From contig CALNBW010000105.1 in the NCBI GenBank assembly GCA_937874815.1, positions 1-13,452 on the forward strand: 13,452 bases of DNA, read 5' to 3'. Shown here piece by piece: positions 6,366-13,424 of this stretch (positions are counted from its first letter, which is position 1; each line of letters begins with the position of its first letter). Position numbers and translations under genes: made by a program. The stretch is from an uncultured Bacillota bacterium. GTDB taxonomy: Bacteria > Bacillota > UBA994 > UBA5500. The notes below the pieces were generated by a model, which was not told the DNA's origin, did no database searches, and worked only from the letters and a program-made list of their open reading frames with translations.

Positions 6366-8288
6366 TTGTATAAAAAGTGGGATGTGGATTGTGTAGGTGT
6401 GCTGGCCGATGACGAGTATGTGTACTCGCGCACCGGTGGTAAAATGGCCGTATTTGTTAACAGACAAAACGTGGTGCAGTTTTCGATCCGTCTCAGTTCC
6501 GAAGCCCCGGCAAATTTCCCTAATGTAAAATTATTCACAGGTTATAGTACCGACCTAGAGCGTTATGGTTATGTAGAAGACTTCTTTGCTGATCCCCAAG
6601 AGCGGGCCCAGACGCTGAAAGAGTTTCTGCGGGATTCTCTGGTCATTTTTCGGCCCTACATTCGTGGTGAATATTACAATATTACTGACGTAAGGTTGGT
6701 GCATGTCCCGCTAGCCCATAGCGAAGAGACGGTTTATGTGCCGGTTCCTGTCTTCTGTGCTAGCCAGCATCAGCATCTCGTTGATTACCAAGAGTTTATG
6801 GATAAGTTGAGTAGCAATCAGTTCATTGGCAAAATCCCTCACATTTCAACTGAATCCACCGACACTCCCGCCTGTATCTTGTGGCGCGATGAGCAAGAGC
6901 TGACTTATAAGGTTGTCGGGGAGTTCGTGCGCCATCGTTATGGCTATGGCGGTTTTCAGTTCTGGCATAACCAACTGCGCGCTTTAGATTTCCGCCTGGA
7001 GTGGGAAAACGACTTCTTTGAAGTTCCTAATGACCCTACCTTAGCCTTTATGGGTTACGAAGCTTACCAAACAATGCACGACCTGTTGTTAATCCAGCCC
7101 CTTTACGCCGCGGCAGCCAGCAGCAGTCCCTTGTTGGATTCTCCGGCTAGGGTGATTGAACCAGCCCCAGCTAGTAGTCCCAACGCGGATGAAATGGAAT
7201 TCATTCAACTGCTCTCTCAGACGGCCCGAGATCATGGCTTGCTCTACGATGAAGCCGACCTAATCAATTTCCATACGGCCATGAAAACGGGAGGGCTGAT
7301 TATCCTGTCCGGCCTCAGCGGGACGGGCAAAACTAAGCTGGTGCAGGTCTATGGAAGAGCCCTGGGGATGGATGACGAACAGCTAAGCATCATTCCCGTG
7401 CGCCCTGCCTGGATTGACGATGCCGATCTGCTGGGTTATGTGGACTCAATGCATATGGTCTACCGCCCCGGCGATTCCGGTTTGGTTAATACCTTAATTC
7501 AGGCCGATGCCAACAAGGAGCGTCTTTACCTCATCTGTTTCGATGAGATGAATTTGGCCCGGGTAGAGCATTATTTCTCCCAGTTTCTCTCTGTATTAGA
7601 GATGGAACCCATGCGGCGCCGTCTGCGCCTCTATAACGATGAGCTCCTACCGCGCCTTTACAATTCAGCCCATTATCCGCCTTCTATTTCTATTGGAGAA
7701 AATGTACTGTTTGTCGGCACGGTAAACTTGGACGAATCGACCTATCACTTCTCCGATAAGCTACTGGACCGGGCTAACGTATTGAGCTTAAAAGTATTGC
7801 CCTTTGCTGATTTACGGGGCTTAGGGGAGGAGCGCAAGCGTAAACAAGATTTTCGCCATGAGTACTCGCTGGCAGAATACCGTTCATTTACTGCGGAAGT
7901 GCATGGGCTGCAGCTCAGTGAGCGGGAGGTGGCCCTGCTTAGTGGTATGCACCAGCTGCTGCAGCAAACGAGCGCCCATCTCGGCATCGGCTATCGCATC
8001 GTGCGCCAGATTAATGTTTTCTTGGCTAACTTGCCACCGAACGATGTGCTCAACCGGGGTGAAGCTTTAGATCGCCAGTTAGTGCAGCGGGTGTTCACTA
8101 AGTTGCGGGGCCCGGAAGAACAGTTGCGCTCTCTCGTCGGTGTTTACCACTCGGAGCGGCAAGGGGTAGTAGACAGCCCCCTGCTCGCCTTGCTAGATGA
8201 ATATAATGACCTATCCCAGTTTAACGCGGCTAAAGATGTCTTGCAGCAAAAAGCAAAAGAGCTGAAGCTTTATGGCTATACAGTCTAG
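6366..8288 (+). CDS. McrB-like AAA+ NTPase (AAA_5/dynein-related type)
   Basis: This is the probable motor subunit of a McrBC-like restriction system. The C-terminal half is a complete AAA+ module: Walker A GLSGTGKT (residues 316-323), Walker B LICFDEMN (D393, E394) continuing into LARVEHYFSQFLSVLE, a sensor-1 region GTVNLDES (451-458, N454), and a likely arginine finger in LLDRAN (R469). The DEMNLARVEHYF pattern is typical of McrB-type AAA_5 proteins. However, the GTP-linked MNTADRS-type motif of E. coli McrB is replaced by VNLDES, so nucleotide choice is uncertain. Residues 1 to ~245 form a mixed alpha/beta region, not recognised as any known DNA-reader domain, joined by an Ala/Ser/Pro-rich linker (~246-275). 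The N-terminal part presumably recognises the target or partner; this is inference. The start is TTG with AGGGGGTG upstream. The 3' end overlaps the nuclease gene by 17 bases. 640 residues, intact. Confidence 0.9.
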   Translation: MYKKWDVDCVGVLADDEYVYSRTGGKMAVFVNRQNVVQFSIRLSSEAPANFPNVKLFTGYSTDLERYGYVEDFFADPQERAQTLKEFLRDSLVIFRPYIRGEYYNITDVRLVHVPLAHSEETVYVPVPVFCASQHQHLVDYQEFMDKLSSNQFIGKIPHISTESTDTPACILWRDEQELTYKVVGEFVRHRYGYGGFQFWHNQLRALDFRLEWENDFFEVPNDPTLAFMGYEAYQTMHDLLLIQPLYAAAASSSPLLDSPARVIEPAPASSPNADEMEFIQLLSQTARDHGLLYDEADLINFHTAMKTGGLIILSGLSGTGKTKLVQVYGRALGMDDEQLSIIPVRPAWIDDADLLGYVDSMHMVYRPGDSGLVNTLIQADANKERLYLICFDEMNLARVEHYFSQFLSVLEMEPMRRRLRLYNDELLPRLYNSAHYPPSISIGENVLFVGTVNLDESTYHFSDKLLDRANVLSLKVLPFADLRGLGEERKRKQDFRHEYSLAEYRSFTAEVHGLQLSEREVALLSGMHQLLQQTSAHLGIGYRIVRQINVFLANLPPNDVLNRGEALDRQLVQRVFTKLRGPEEQLRSLVGVYHSERQGVVDSPLLALLDEYNDLSQFNAAKDVLQQKAKELKLYGYTV

Positions 8289-10083
8289 CATTCCCTTTCA
8301 GTTGGCCTTGATCTCTGGCCCGGAATGGAACCAAACGAGGCTACCCGTTACTCGCTTTTATGATCAGGCCCGTCTAGATGGTGTAATTGAGCCGGCGGTA
8401 GTGATTAAAGAGAATACGGAACTGGCGATCAGTTTCACTAGCGCTAACCCGCAAGCTCGCCTTTATATGGACGGCTTAGAAACGCTGCCGCAAGAGCGTT
8501 TAGCAGAAGATAGTAGCGGTAGGAGCTATTTATCGCCAGCTCCTCTGCCGATTCCTTTGTTCTCCTATATTGATTACCCCTTAATACCCGGCTATTACTG
8601 GCTGGAAGTTGTCTTGTCCGGGCAACACTATTTCACCCCCATGCTAGTAGAGCCCAAGCGGTTGACCCGGGCCCAGTGGGAGATCATGCGCAAAGAACTG
8701 AATAGCGAGCTCTATAAGTTGGCCCTTGACTTGATTCGGCAAAGCACTGGTGTCGGCGAAGACCGCCAGGGGGCCTTGCCTTTAGAGCTGTTGCACCGGT
8801 TTATTGTCATTAGGCGCCATTTCCCGTCCGTTATGGCTGCCCTCAATGACCTATTGAGCCGGGCCAACTACCAGGTGCGCAAGACCTATCGCTTACTACC
8901 CCTATACCGGGTGCGCGAATTCGACGATAGGGCGGCCCGCTCCCAACTGGCCCGGCCAGACCGGGGCGATCGTCTGGCCTCGCCAGTGCCGGAAGTGAAT
9001 TATGACCTGCCAGAGAACCGCTGGGTGAAGCACATTTTGCGCGTGGTTTCGAAGTATCTGACTGATTTCTGTGCAGCCATTGCTACTCACAGCACCCATA
9101 TTCGCCACCAGGTGGACGCTTTAGCTGATACGATAGAGCTTCCCGGGGTGGAGACAGGGAGGCGGGAGAAGCAAAAACTCCTGGCCGTGCTGCAGGACTA
9201 CGAAGAAACCGCTGTCAAAATGGCTAAAGCCATTGAATTGTTGCGCCGGGCCCCCTGGTATACCCAGGTAGGCAATACCTTGCCCACCCATTATCCGCAG
9301 GCTCTAGCCAGCGATGCCCGTTATAATGCCCTTTATGGGCTCTACCGGGAGCTAAGGGCGGACGGGGTAGAAGTGGCCCTCGATGAGCAGTACACCTATC
9401 AGTGGAAAAGAACTGACCAATTGTATGAGCTCTGGTGTTTCATCAAGCTCTACCATGCCCTGGTTGATCCTAGTATCGGCTTTCAGCCCAAAAGTGGCTG
9501 GCTTTTTGATAACCCCTTGGCTAGCAGCACGATGCTCATCCCTGTATTCGAAGCGGGCGCGGGCATTATTCTGGAGCGCGAAACGGATAATGTCACCCTG
9601 CACCTAGTCTATGATGAGGAGCTACCGCGGCAGAGCCAAGATACCGACTTGGAGCGGTTGCCACTGTTCACTCGTGGTATTAACAACCGGCCTGATGGAC
9701 GCCTGGACGTTTACTACAATAGTTATTACGCTGGTAGTATCATCTTCGAGTTTAAGTATCGTCCCTTGCATGGCTTTTGGGACACGAGTGCTATTATTAA
9801 TGCCTTAAGGCCCAAGGCCATGAACCAGCTGATTTCCTATGCTAGTGATATTAGATCGCCCCATTTGCACACCCCCTACCTGGACCAGCGTTGGCGCCAT
9901 GCCATTAGCCCGGTGCACGAAGTTTGGGCAGTATTCCCGGGCACGGCCAACGGCGGCTCCTATAATGAACTGCACGAAGACCACGGAGTGCGCCTAATTT
10001 CCTTAGCCCCTGATGAGAAGTTAGGCAGCTTTGTTGCTGCTTTAGCCAATGCCATCAACACCATTTTGGCCAAGGCAAAATAG
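8272..10083 (+). CDS. DUF2357 / McrC-type PD-(D/E)XK nuclease
   Basis: This is the predicted nuclease subunit paired with the McrB-like motor. The N-terminal ~130 residues fit the DUF2357 pattern: beta-rich sequence, RLYMDGLETLP, then IDYPLIPGYYWLEV and PMLVEPKRLT. A helical middle (~135-380) leads into the characteristic QLYELWCFIKL helix (E386). The nuclease core follows: RPDGRLDV (D475, D479), a strand with EFK (E493, K495) and a downstream NQLISY that fits a QxxxY motif (Q519, Y523) of RecB/McrC-like nucleases. All catalytic positions are present, so the enzyme should be active. Its 603 residues exceed E. coli McrC (about 350), as DUF2357 proteins usually do. The ATG start lies inside the McrB-like gene (17-base overlap) with only a weak purine-rich site, implying translational coupling and a fixed ratio to the motor. 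The motifs are seen; the substrate (modified DNA, invading DNA or RNA) is unknown. Confidence 0.92.
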   Translation: MAIQSSIPFQLALISGPEWNQTRLPVTRFYDQARLDGVIEPAVVIKENTELAISFTSANPQARLYMDGLETLPQERLAEDSSGRSYLSPAPLPIPLFSYIDYPLIPGYYWLEVVLSGQHYFTPMLVEPKRLTRAQWEIMRKELNSELYKLALDLIRQSTGVGEDRQGALPLELLHRFIVIRRHFPSVMAALNDLLSRANYQVRKTYRLLPLYRVREFDDRAARSQLARPDRGDRLASPVPEVNYDLPENRWVKHILRVVSKYLTDFCAAIATHSTHIRHQVDALADTIELPGVETGRREKQKLLAVLQDYEETAVKMAKAIELLRRAPWYTQVGNTLPTHYPQALASDARYNALYGLYRELRADGVEVALDEQYTYQWKRTDQLYELWCFIKLYHALVDPSIGFQPKSGWLFDNPLASSTMLIPVFEAGAGIILERETDNVTLHLVYDEELPRQSQDTDLERLPLFTRGINNRPDGRLDVYYNSYYAGSIIFEFKYRPLHGFWDTSAIINALRPKAMNQLISYASDIRSPHLHTPYLDQRWRHAISPVHEVWAVFPGTANGGSYNELHEDHGVRLISLAPDEKLGSFVAALANAINTILAKAK

Positions 10084-10141
10084 GGAATGGTACAAGGAGA
10101 TAGGCGTTGTGTAGCTAATAAGTATGTTAAGCTTACAGAAG

Positions 10142-10149
10142 AAAGGGTG
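10142..10149 (+). promoter_or_regulatory. Ribosome-binding site favouring TTG 10157 for the amidohydrolase
   Basis: AAAGGGTG lies 7 bases before TTG 10157. The in-frame ATG at 10124, 11 codons upstream, has no purine-rich site at a usable distance. The TTG start also gives a protein that begins like E. coli AbgA. Confidence 0.65.
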
Positions 10150-10156
10150 CATAAGT

Positions 10157-11461
10157 TTGATCAAACGTATTGAGCAAATCGTAGACCAGTTGGAACCACA
10201 GCTAGTTGAGCAACGTCGTGACTTTCATAAATATGCCGAAGCTGGTTGGACAGAGTTCCGTACCGCGTCGCTGATCGCCCGCCGGTTGCACGATCTTGGC
10301 TTTGAAGTCAAGCTAGGGCGAGAGGTAGTGGCAGAGGCGGACCGTATGGGTTTGCCCGATGAGGACGCTCTTGAGCGGCATTACCAGAGAGCTGTTGCGC
10401 AAGGAGGCGACGCCGAGTTTTTGCCGGCGTTGCGCGGGGGATTCACCGGAGTCGTTGGTATTCTGCATTGCGGTGAAGGTCCAGTTATCGGCATGCGCTT
10501 TGATATCGACGCTGTCGATATGCTTGAATCCCAGGCACCAGATCATCGACCTGTTCAGGAAGGGTTTGTCTCGGTTAACCCTGAGGCCATGCACTCCTGC
10601 GGGCACGACGGGCATGCTACCATCGGCCTGGGCGTTGCCGCCACACTGGCCGAGCTTAAAGATGAGCTGCGGGGCACTATCAAGCTCGTCTTCCAGCCAG
10701 CAGAAGAGGGCGTGCGCGGTGCTAAGGCTATAGTCGGCTCGGGCATTCTTGATGACGTGCAGTATATGCTGGCATCGCACCTAGGCAGCGGCACTCCTAC
10801 AGGGACTGTGGCGGGTGGACGGGGTAGCTTCTTAGCTACTTCTAAGTTTGATGCTTTTATTACTGGTGCGCCAGCCCACGCGGGCGGCAAGCCGGAAGGT
10901 GGCCATAACGCCCTTTTGGCGGCGGCCACAGCCGTGCAGAACCTCTATGCCATCCCGCGCCACAGCCAAGGGGCTACGCGCATCAACGTCGGTCGTCTTA
11001 CCGCCGGTAGTGGTCGTAACGTTATTCCACCCAGTGCTCACTTAGCCATCGAAACTCGGGGCTTCACTAGTGAATTGGAAGAGCATATGTACAACTATGC
11101 TGTGCGTATTCTCGAAAACGCAGCGGCTATGCATGGTTGCACGGTAAAACTTAAAGCGATGGGCGGGGCTAAAAGCGGTGGCAGTGATCCCGAATTGGCC
11201 GAAAGAACCCGCAAGGTAGCTGAGCAGATTAGCGATTTCACCAATGTCAACCCTGGCCTGGCTGGCGGTGGTGGCAGTGAAGACTATACCTATATGATGG
11301 AAAGAGTACAAAAGAACGGCGGCCTAGCCACTTTTATCAGCGTCGGTGCCGATATCAACGGCGCCGGCCACCATACGGCCGAGTTCGATTTTGATGAGCG
11401 CGCCCTGCGTGGGGCAGTGAAGCTCTTTGTGGCTACTGCTTTTGACTTGATGCAAGCATAA
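10157..11461 (+). CDS. abgA: M20 family amidohydrolase, p-aminobenzoyl-glutamate hydrolase subunit A-like
   Basis: This is a cytoplasmic zinc-dependent amidohydrolase. By similarity to E. coli AbgA it would hydrolyse p-aminobenzoyl-glutamate, a folate breakdown product, or a related N-acyl amino acid. AbgA-like stretches recalled from memory are REVVAEADRMGLPDE, GGFTGVVG, the metal-binding MHSCGHDGH (C148, H150, H153 from the TTG start), FQPAEEG (E183, E184), ASHLGSG (H208), GSGRNV and the C-terminal GAGHHTAEFDFDE. The length is 434 residues against 436 in E. coli. An in-frame ATG at 10124 would add 11 residues but lacks a ribosome-binding site. In E. coli AbgA works with the related subunit AbgB; none is visible here. 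The gene begins 73 bases after the nuclease gene with no terminator between them, so read-through is possible. The family is secure, the exact substrate less so. Confidence 0.93.
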   Translation: MIKRIEQIVDQLEPQLVEQRRDFHKYAEAGWTEFRTASLIARRLHDLGFEVKLGREVVAEADRMGLPDEDALERHYQRAVAQGGDAEFLPALRGGFTGVVGILHCGEGPVIGMRFDIDAVDMLESQAPDHRPVQEGFVSVNPEAMHSCGHDGHATIGLGVAATLAELKDELRGTIKLVFQPAEEGVRGAKAIVGSGILDDVQYMLASHLGSGTPTGTVAGGRGSFLATSKFDAFITGAPAHAGGKPEGGHNALLAAATAVQNLYAIPRHSQGATRINVGRLTAGSGRNVIPPSAHLAIETRGFTSELEEHMYNYAVRILENAAAMHGCTVKLKAMGGAKSGGSDPELAERTRKVAEQISDFTNVNPGLAGGGGSEDYTYMMERVQKNGGLATFISVGADINGAGHHTAEFDFDERALRGAVKLFVATAFDLMQA

Positions 11462-11475
11462 GCATATAGCAGAAA

Positions 11476-11505
11476 ACAGCCGCCCGGCTTCTACTGGGCG
11501 GCTGT
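11476..11505. terminator. Strong GC-rich hairpin after the amidohydrolase
   Basis: ACAGCCGCCC (11476-11485) and GGGCGGCTGT (11496-11505) form a perfect 10-bp stem around a 10-base loop, starting 15 bases after the amidohydrolase stop. On the + strand no T-run follows. On the - strand the stem would be followed by a short T-run (complement of AAAA at 11473-11476). It is a plausible transcription end or mRNA 3' stabiliser for the upstream operon, but not a canonical intrinsic terminator. Confidence 0.55.
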
Positions 11506-11663
11506 ATGCTGCTCATCGACTTCAATTAAATCCCTAAGTTGTTACTATCAGGTATGTTGCGAGACCACTGAAGGAAGTCGCTCGGGGTCCGGGAGAAGGT
11601 CGTTGGTCCTGCGAGAAGCGCATTGGGGCCTCTAATAAAGGGAGCTTAGACATCGACGGTTAA
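11506..11663. other. Non-coding stretch upstream of the repeated element
   Basis: I see no gene here. It contains an imperfect tandem pair (11577-11598 and 11599-11618), each beginning GTCG, with TCC in the middle and ending GAGAAG. GACCA (11563-11567) can pair with TGGTC (11604-11608). It could be the 5' part of a longer structured leader that continues into the element at 11664-11770. No clear promoter was found. Confidence 0.3.
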
Positions 11664-11770
11664 ATGCGGCCAACTGTTTGAGCCCTGGCGAGTTTTGGCC
11701 GCATCAGGCGATGGCTAGGCTCCTACCTACAGTAACTAGGCCACACGCGCGCGAGCAGGACCACGATCTT
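11664..11770 (+). repeat. Structured intergenic element, copy 2 (upstream of the PucR-type regulator)
   Basis: This is the counterpart of 224-353. Its stem is perfect: ATGCGGCCAA (11664-11673) pairs with TTGGCCGCAT (11695-11704). The loop begins with CTGTTTGA (11674-11681), matching CTGCTTGA in copy 1. Directly after the stem comes CAGGCGATGGCT (11705-11716), then AGGCCACACGCGC (11738-11750) and AGCAGGACCACG (11754-11765). TTTTGG and TCAGGCGAT are 5 bases apart in both copies. The stem arms differ in sequence but keep pairing. The segment between the two main blocks is about 27 bases shorter here. It ends about 34 bases before the regulator's ribosome-binding site. Confidence 0.6.
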
Positions 11771-11798
11771 TAACAGTCGTACGCTATTGAGCGATAAT

Positions 11799-11805
11799 AG
11801 GGGGT
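11799..11805 (+). promoter_or_regulatory. Ribosome-binding site of the PucR-type regulator
   Basis: AGGGGGT ends 6 bases before ATG 11812 and only 3 bases before the overlapping TTG at 11809. The spacing therefore favours the ATG. Confidence 0.65.
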
Positions 11806-11811
11806 AAATTG

Positions 11812-13413
11812 ATGCTAATTAAGGTAGCCGAGATTCTACAGTTTCCCGGGTTAGCCGGATACCAGGTGCTCGCGGGCAAGAAAGGGCTGGAAAGGCAGAT
11901 CAGCCAAGTTAACGTGGCCGACGTTCCCGATATCCATAAGTGGATTAAGGGCGGTGAATTTTTGATTACCACCGCTTTTTTCGCTAAAGATAACCCGCTG
12001 GAATTGGCCGATCTGATTCGCCGCATTGACCAGGCTGGAGCTTCCGCCTTGGGAATAAAACTGCAACGCTTTATTGACCATGTTCCGGACGCAGTGATTC
12101 AGGCCGCAGATGAATTAGATTTCCCCTTGATTGCTTTGCCACCTGAGGCGGCATTTGTAGACATTATTAACACCGTTCTCAGCAGCATCGTTAACCAGCA
12201 AGCGGCGCGGCTGGAGCTTTCTGAGCGGATCCATAGAGAATTCACCCAGCTAGTTTTGCTGGGCGGCGATAGCCAAGAGATAATCAATACGCTGGGCCGC
12301 ATTACTGGCGAACGGGTTGTCTACGTGGATAGTTATTTCCACGATGGCGATTGTTATTACAGCGATGGCCAAGATAGCTCTTTTGCCCAGCAAGCCATTA
12401 AACATTTGCTGCAAAACTATGCCCATGAGCCAGTAACCTTCGACCAAACCACCTATGGCTATATCTTCATGCCCGAGCGCTTACCGACGGAGGAACTGGA
12501 AGACACTTTAAGGATAGCGTTGGAACACGCCAGCACTGTCTTGAAATTGAGCATTCAAAAGAAGATTGGCACTTTAGAGGTTGAATCAAGGTATCGCGAT
12601 CTGCTGTTACAGGACCTAATCTATGATAACGTTCGCTCCCAAGAAGAGTTAGCGAAGCGTGCCGCCAGCTTCGGCTGGACCTTCCTGGAGGGAATGGTGG
12701 TTATGATTTTGGATATCGATGACTTCAAGAGGCGGTATCTGGAGCTGGACGACCAGGTGCAGGGGGAGCCTTTAGAGCAGCAGCGGCGGCGCTTGGTGCA
12801 GGTAGCGCACAAGGTGATGCTGCAGTATTTTCAGCAGGTGTATTACACCAGTTTTAGCGATAACATCGTGTTGCTGCTACCAATTCGGCCCGGGCAGGAG
12901 CCAGGCGAGTTTTTGCGGGAGGTGCGCACGGCAGCCGAAGATGTACGGAAAATCACGCCCGACGTGGTGGGTTTTACCGTGACTATCGGCATCGGCCGTT
13001 ACAAACCGGATGTGCTAGCGGTGCACGAAAGCTACCAGGAAGCAAAAGAAGCAGTGAGGCTGGGGCGACTTATCCATCGCCAGGACCATACAGTCTTCTT
13101 TGACGAGCTAGGCGCTTATCGCCTACTTGTTCCAATCTATCAGAGTAAAGAAGCCGATGAGTTTGTGGAGGCGACGCTAGGTAAGCTGCTGCAACATGAT
13201 CAGCAGCATGGCACTGAATTAGTAGCAACTCTGGAAGCCGTAGTCGCGGCTGACTGGAATTTGCGGGCAGCTTCGGAGGGACTGTTCGTTCATTACAACA
13301 CCATGAAAAACAGAATGTCGCGGATTAACGAGCTATTAGGCTTGCCGCAAAACCAGGCAGACCATAAATTGCGCATTGCTTTGGCCCTACGCCTGAGGCA
13401 GATGGGAAGCTAA
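11812..13413 (+). CDS. PucR/CdaR-family transcriptional regulator
   Basis: This is a cytoplasmic DNA-binding regulator of the PucR family, which in Bacillota commonly controls purine, amide or organic-acid catabolism. The N-terminal PucR domain (about residues 5-125) shows the family pattern: ISQVNVADVPDIHKWIKGGEFLITT split around the G-G-E-F-L-I turn, then LGIKLQRF and ADELDFPLIALP. A middle region (~270-430), with EGMVVMILDIDDFK and FTVTIGIGRY, resembles the degenerate GGDEF-like domain of CdaR proteins. The C-terminal helix-turn-helix (~473-530) reads AADWNLRAASEGLFVHYNTMKNRMSRINELLG, typical of HTH_30. The 533 residues are normal for the family. ATG 11812 is preferred over TTG 11809 by ribosome-binding-site spacing. 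It is divided from the amidohydrolase by a hairpin and 350 bases, so it probably has its own promoter. It may regulate the amidohydrolase or a downstream gene outside the window. No effector can be read from the sequence. Confidence 0.93.
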   Translation: MLIKVAEILQFPGLAGYQVLAGKKGLERQISQVNVADVPDIHKWIKGGEFLITTAFFAKDNPLELADLIRRIDQAGASALGIKLQRFIDHVPDAVIQAADELDFPLIALPPEAAFVDIINTVLSSIVNQQAARLELSERIHREFTQLVLLGGDSQEIINTLGRITGERVVYVDSYFHDGDCYYSDGQDSSFAQQAIKHLLQNYAHEPVTFDQTTYGYIFMPERLPTEELEDTLRIALEHASTVLKLSIQKKIGTLEVESRYRDLLLQDLIYDNVRSQEELAKRAASFGWTFLEGMVVMILDIDDFKRRYLELDDQVQGEPLEQQRRRLVQVAHKVMLQYFQQVYYTSFSDNIVLLLPIRPGQEPGEFLREVRTAAEDVRKITPDVVGFTVTIGIGRYKPDVLAVHESYQEAKEAVRLGRLIHRQDHTVFFDELGAYRLLVPIYQSKEADEFVEATLGKLLQHDQQHGTELVATLEAVVAADWNLRAASEGLFVHYNTMKNRMSRINELLGLPQNQADHKLRIALALRLRQMGS

Positions 13414-13424
13414 GTGGCTGTCCC

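Noticed and set aside
10094..10118. AAGGAGA followed 6 bases later by a TTG TGT AGC TAA mini-frame before the amidohydrolase
   Set aside because: The ribosome-binding-like sequence is real, but a three-codon product from a TTG is too weak to call a leader peptide without comparative data.
10313..10780. 155-codon minus-strand open frame inside the amidohydrolase gene
   Set aside because: The + strand frame encodes a full AbgA-like protein across it, and the antisense product shows no domain or start signal.
11705..11730. Fluoride riboswitch-like GGCGATGG and M-box-like GGCTCCTA sequences
   Set aside because: The remaining conserved parts of either riboswitch are missing, the other copy of the element lacks them (AGGCGATAGCC), and neither downstream gene is a fluoride or magnesium transporter.
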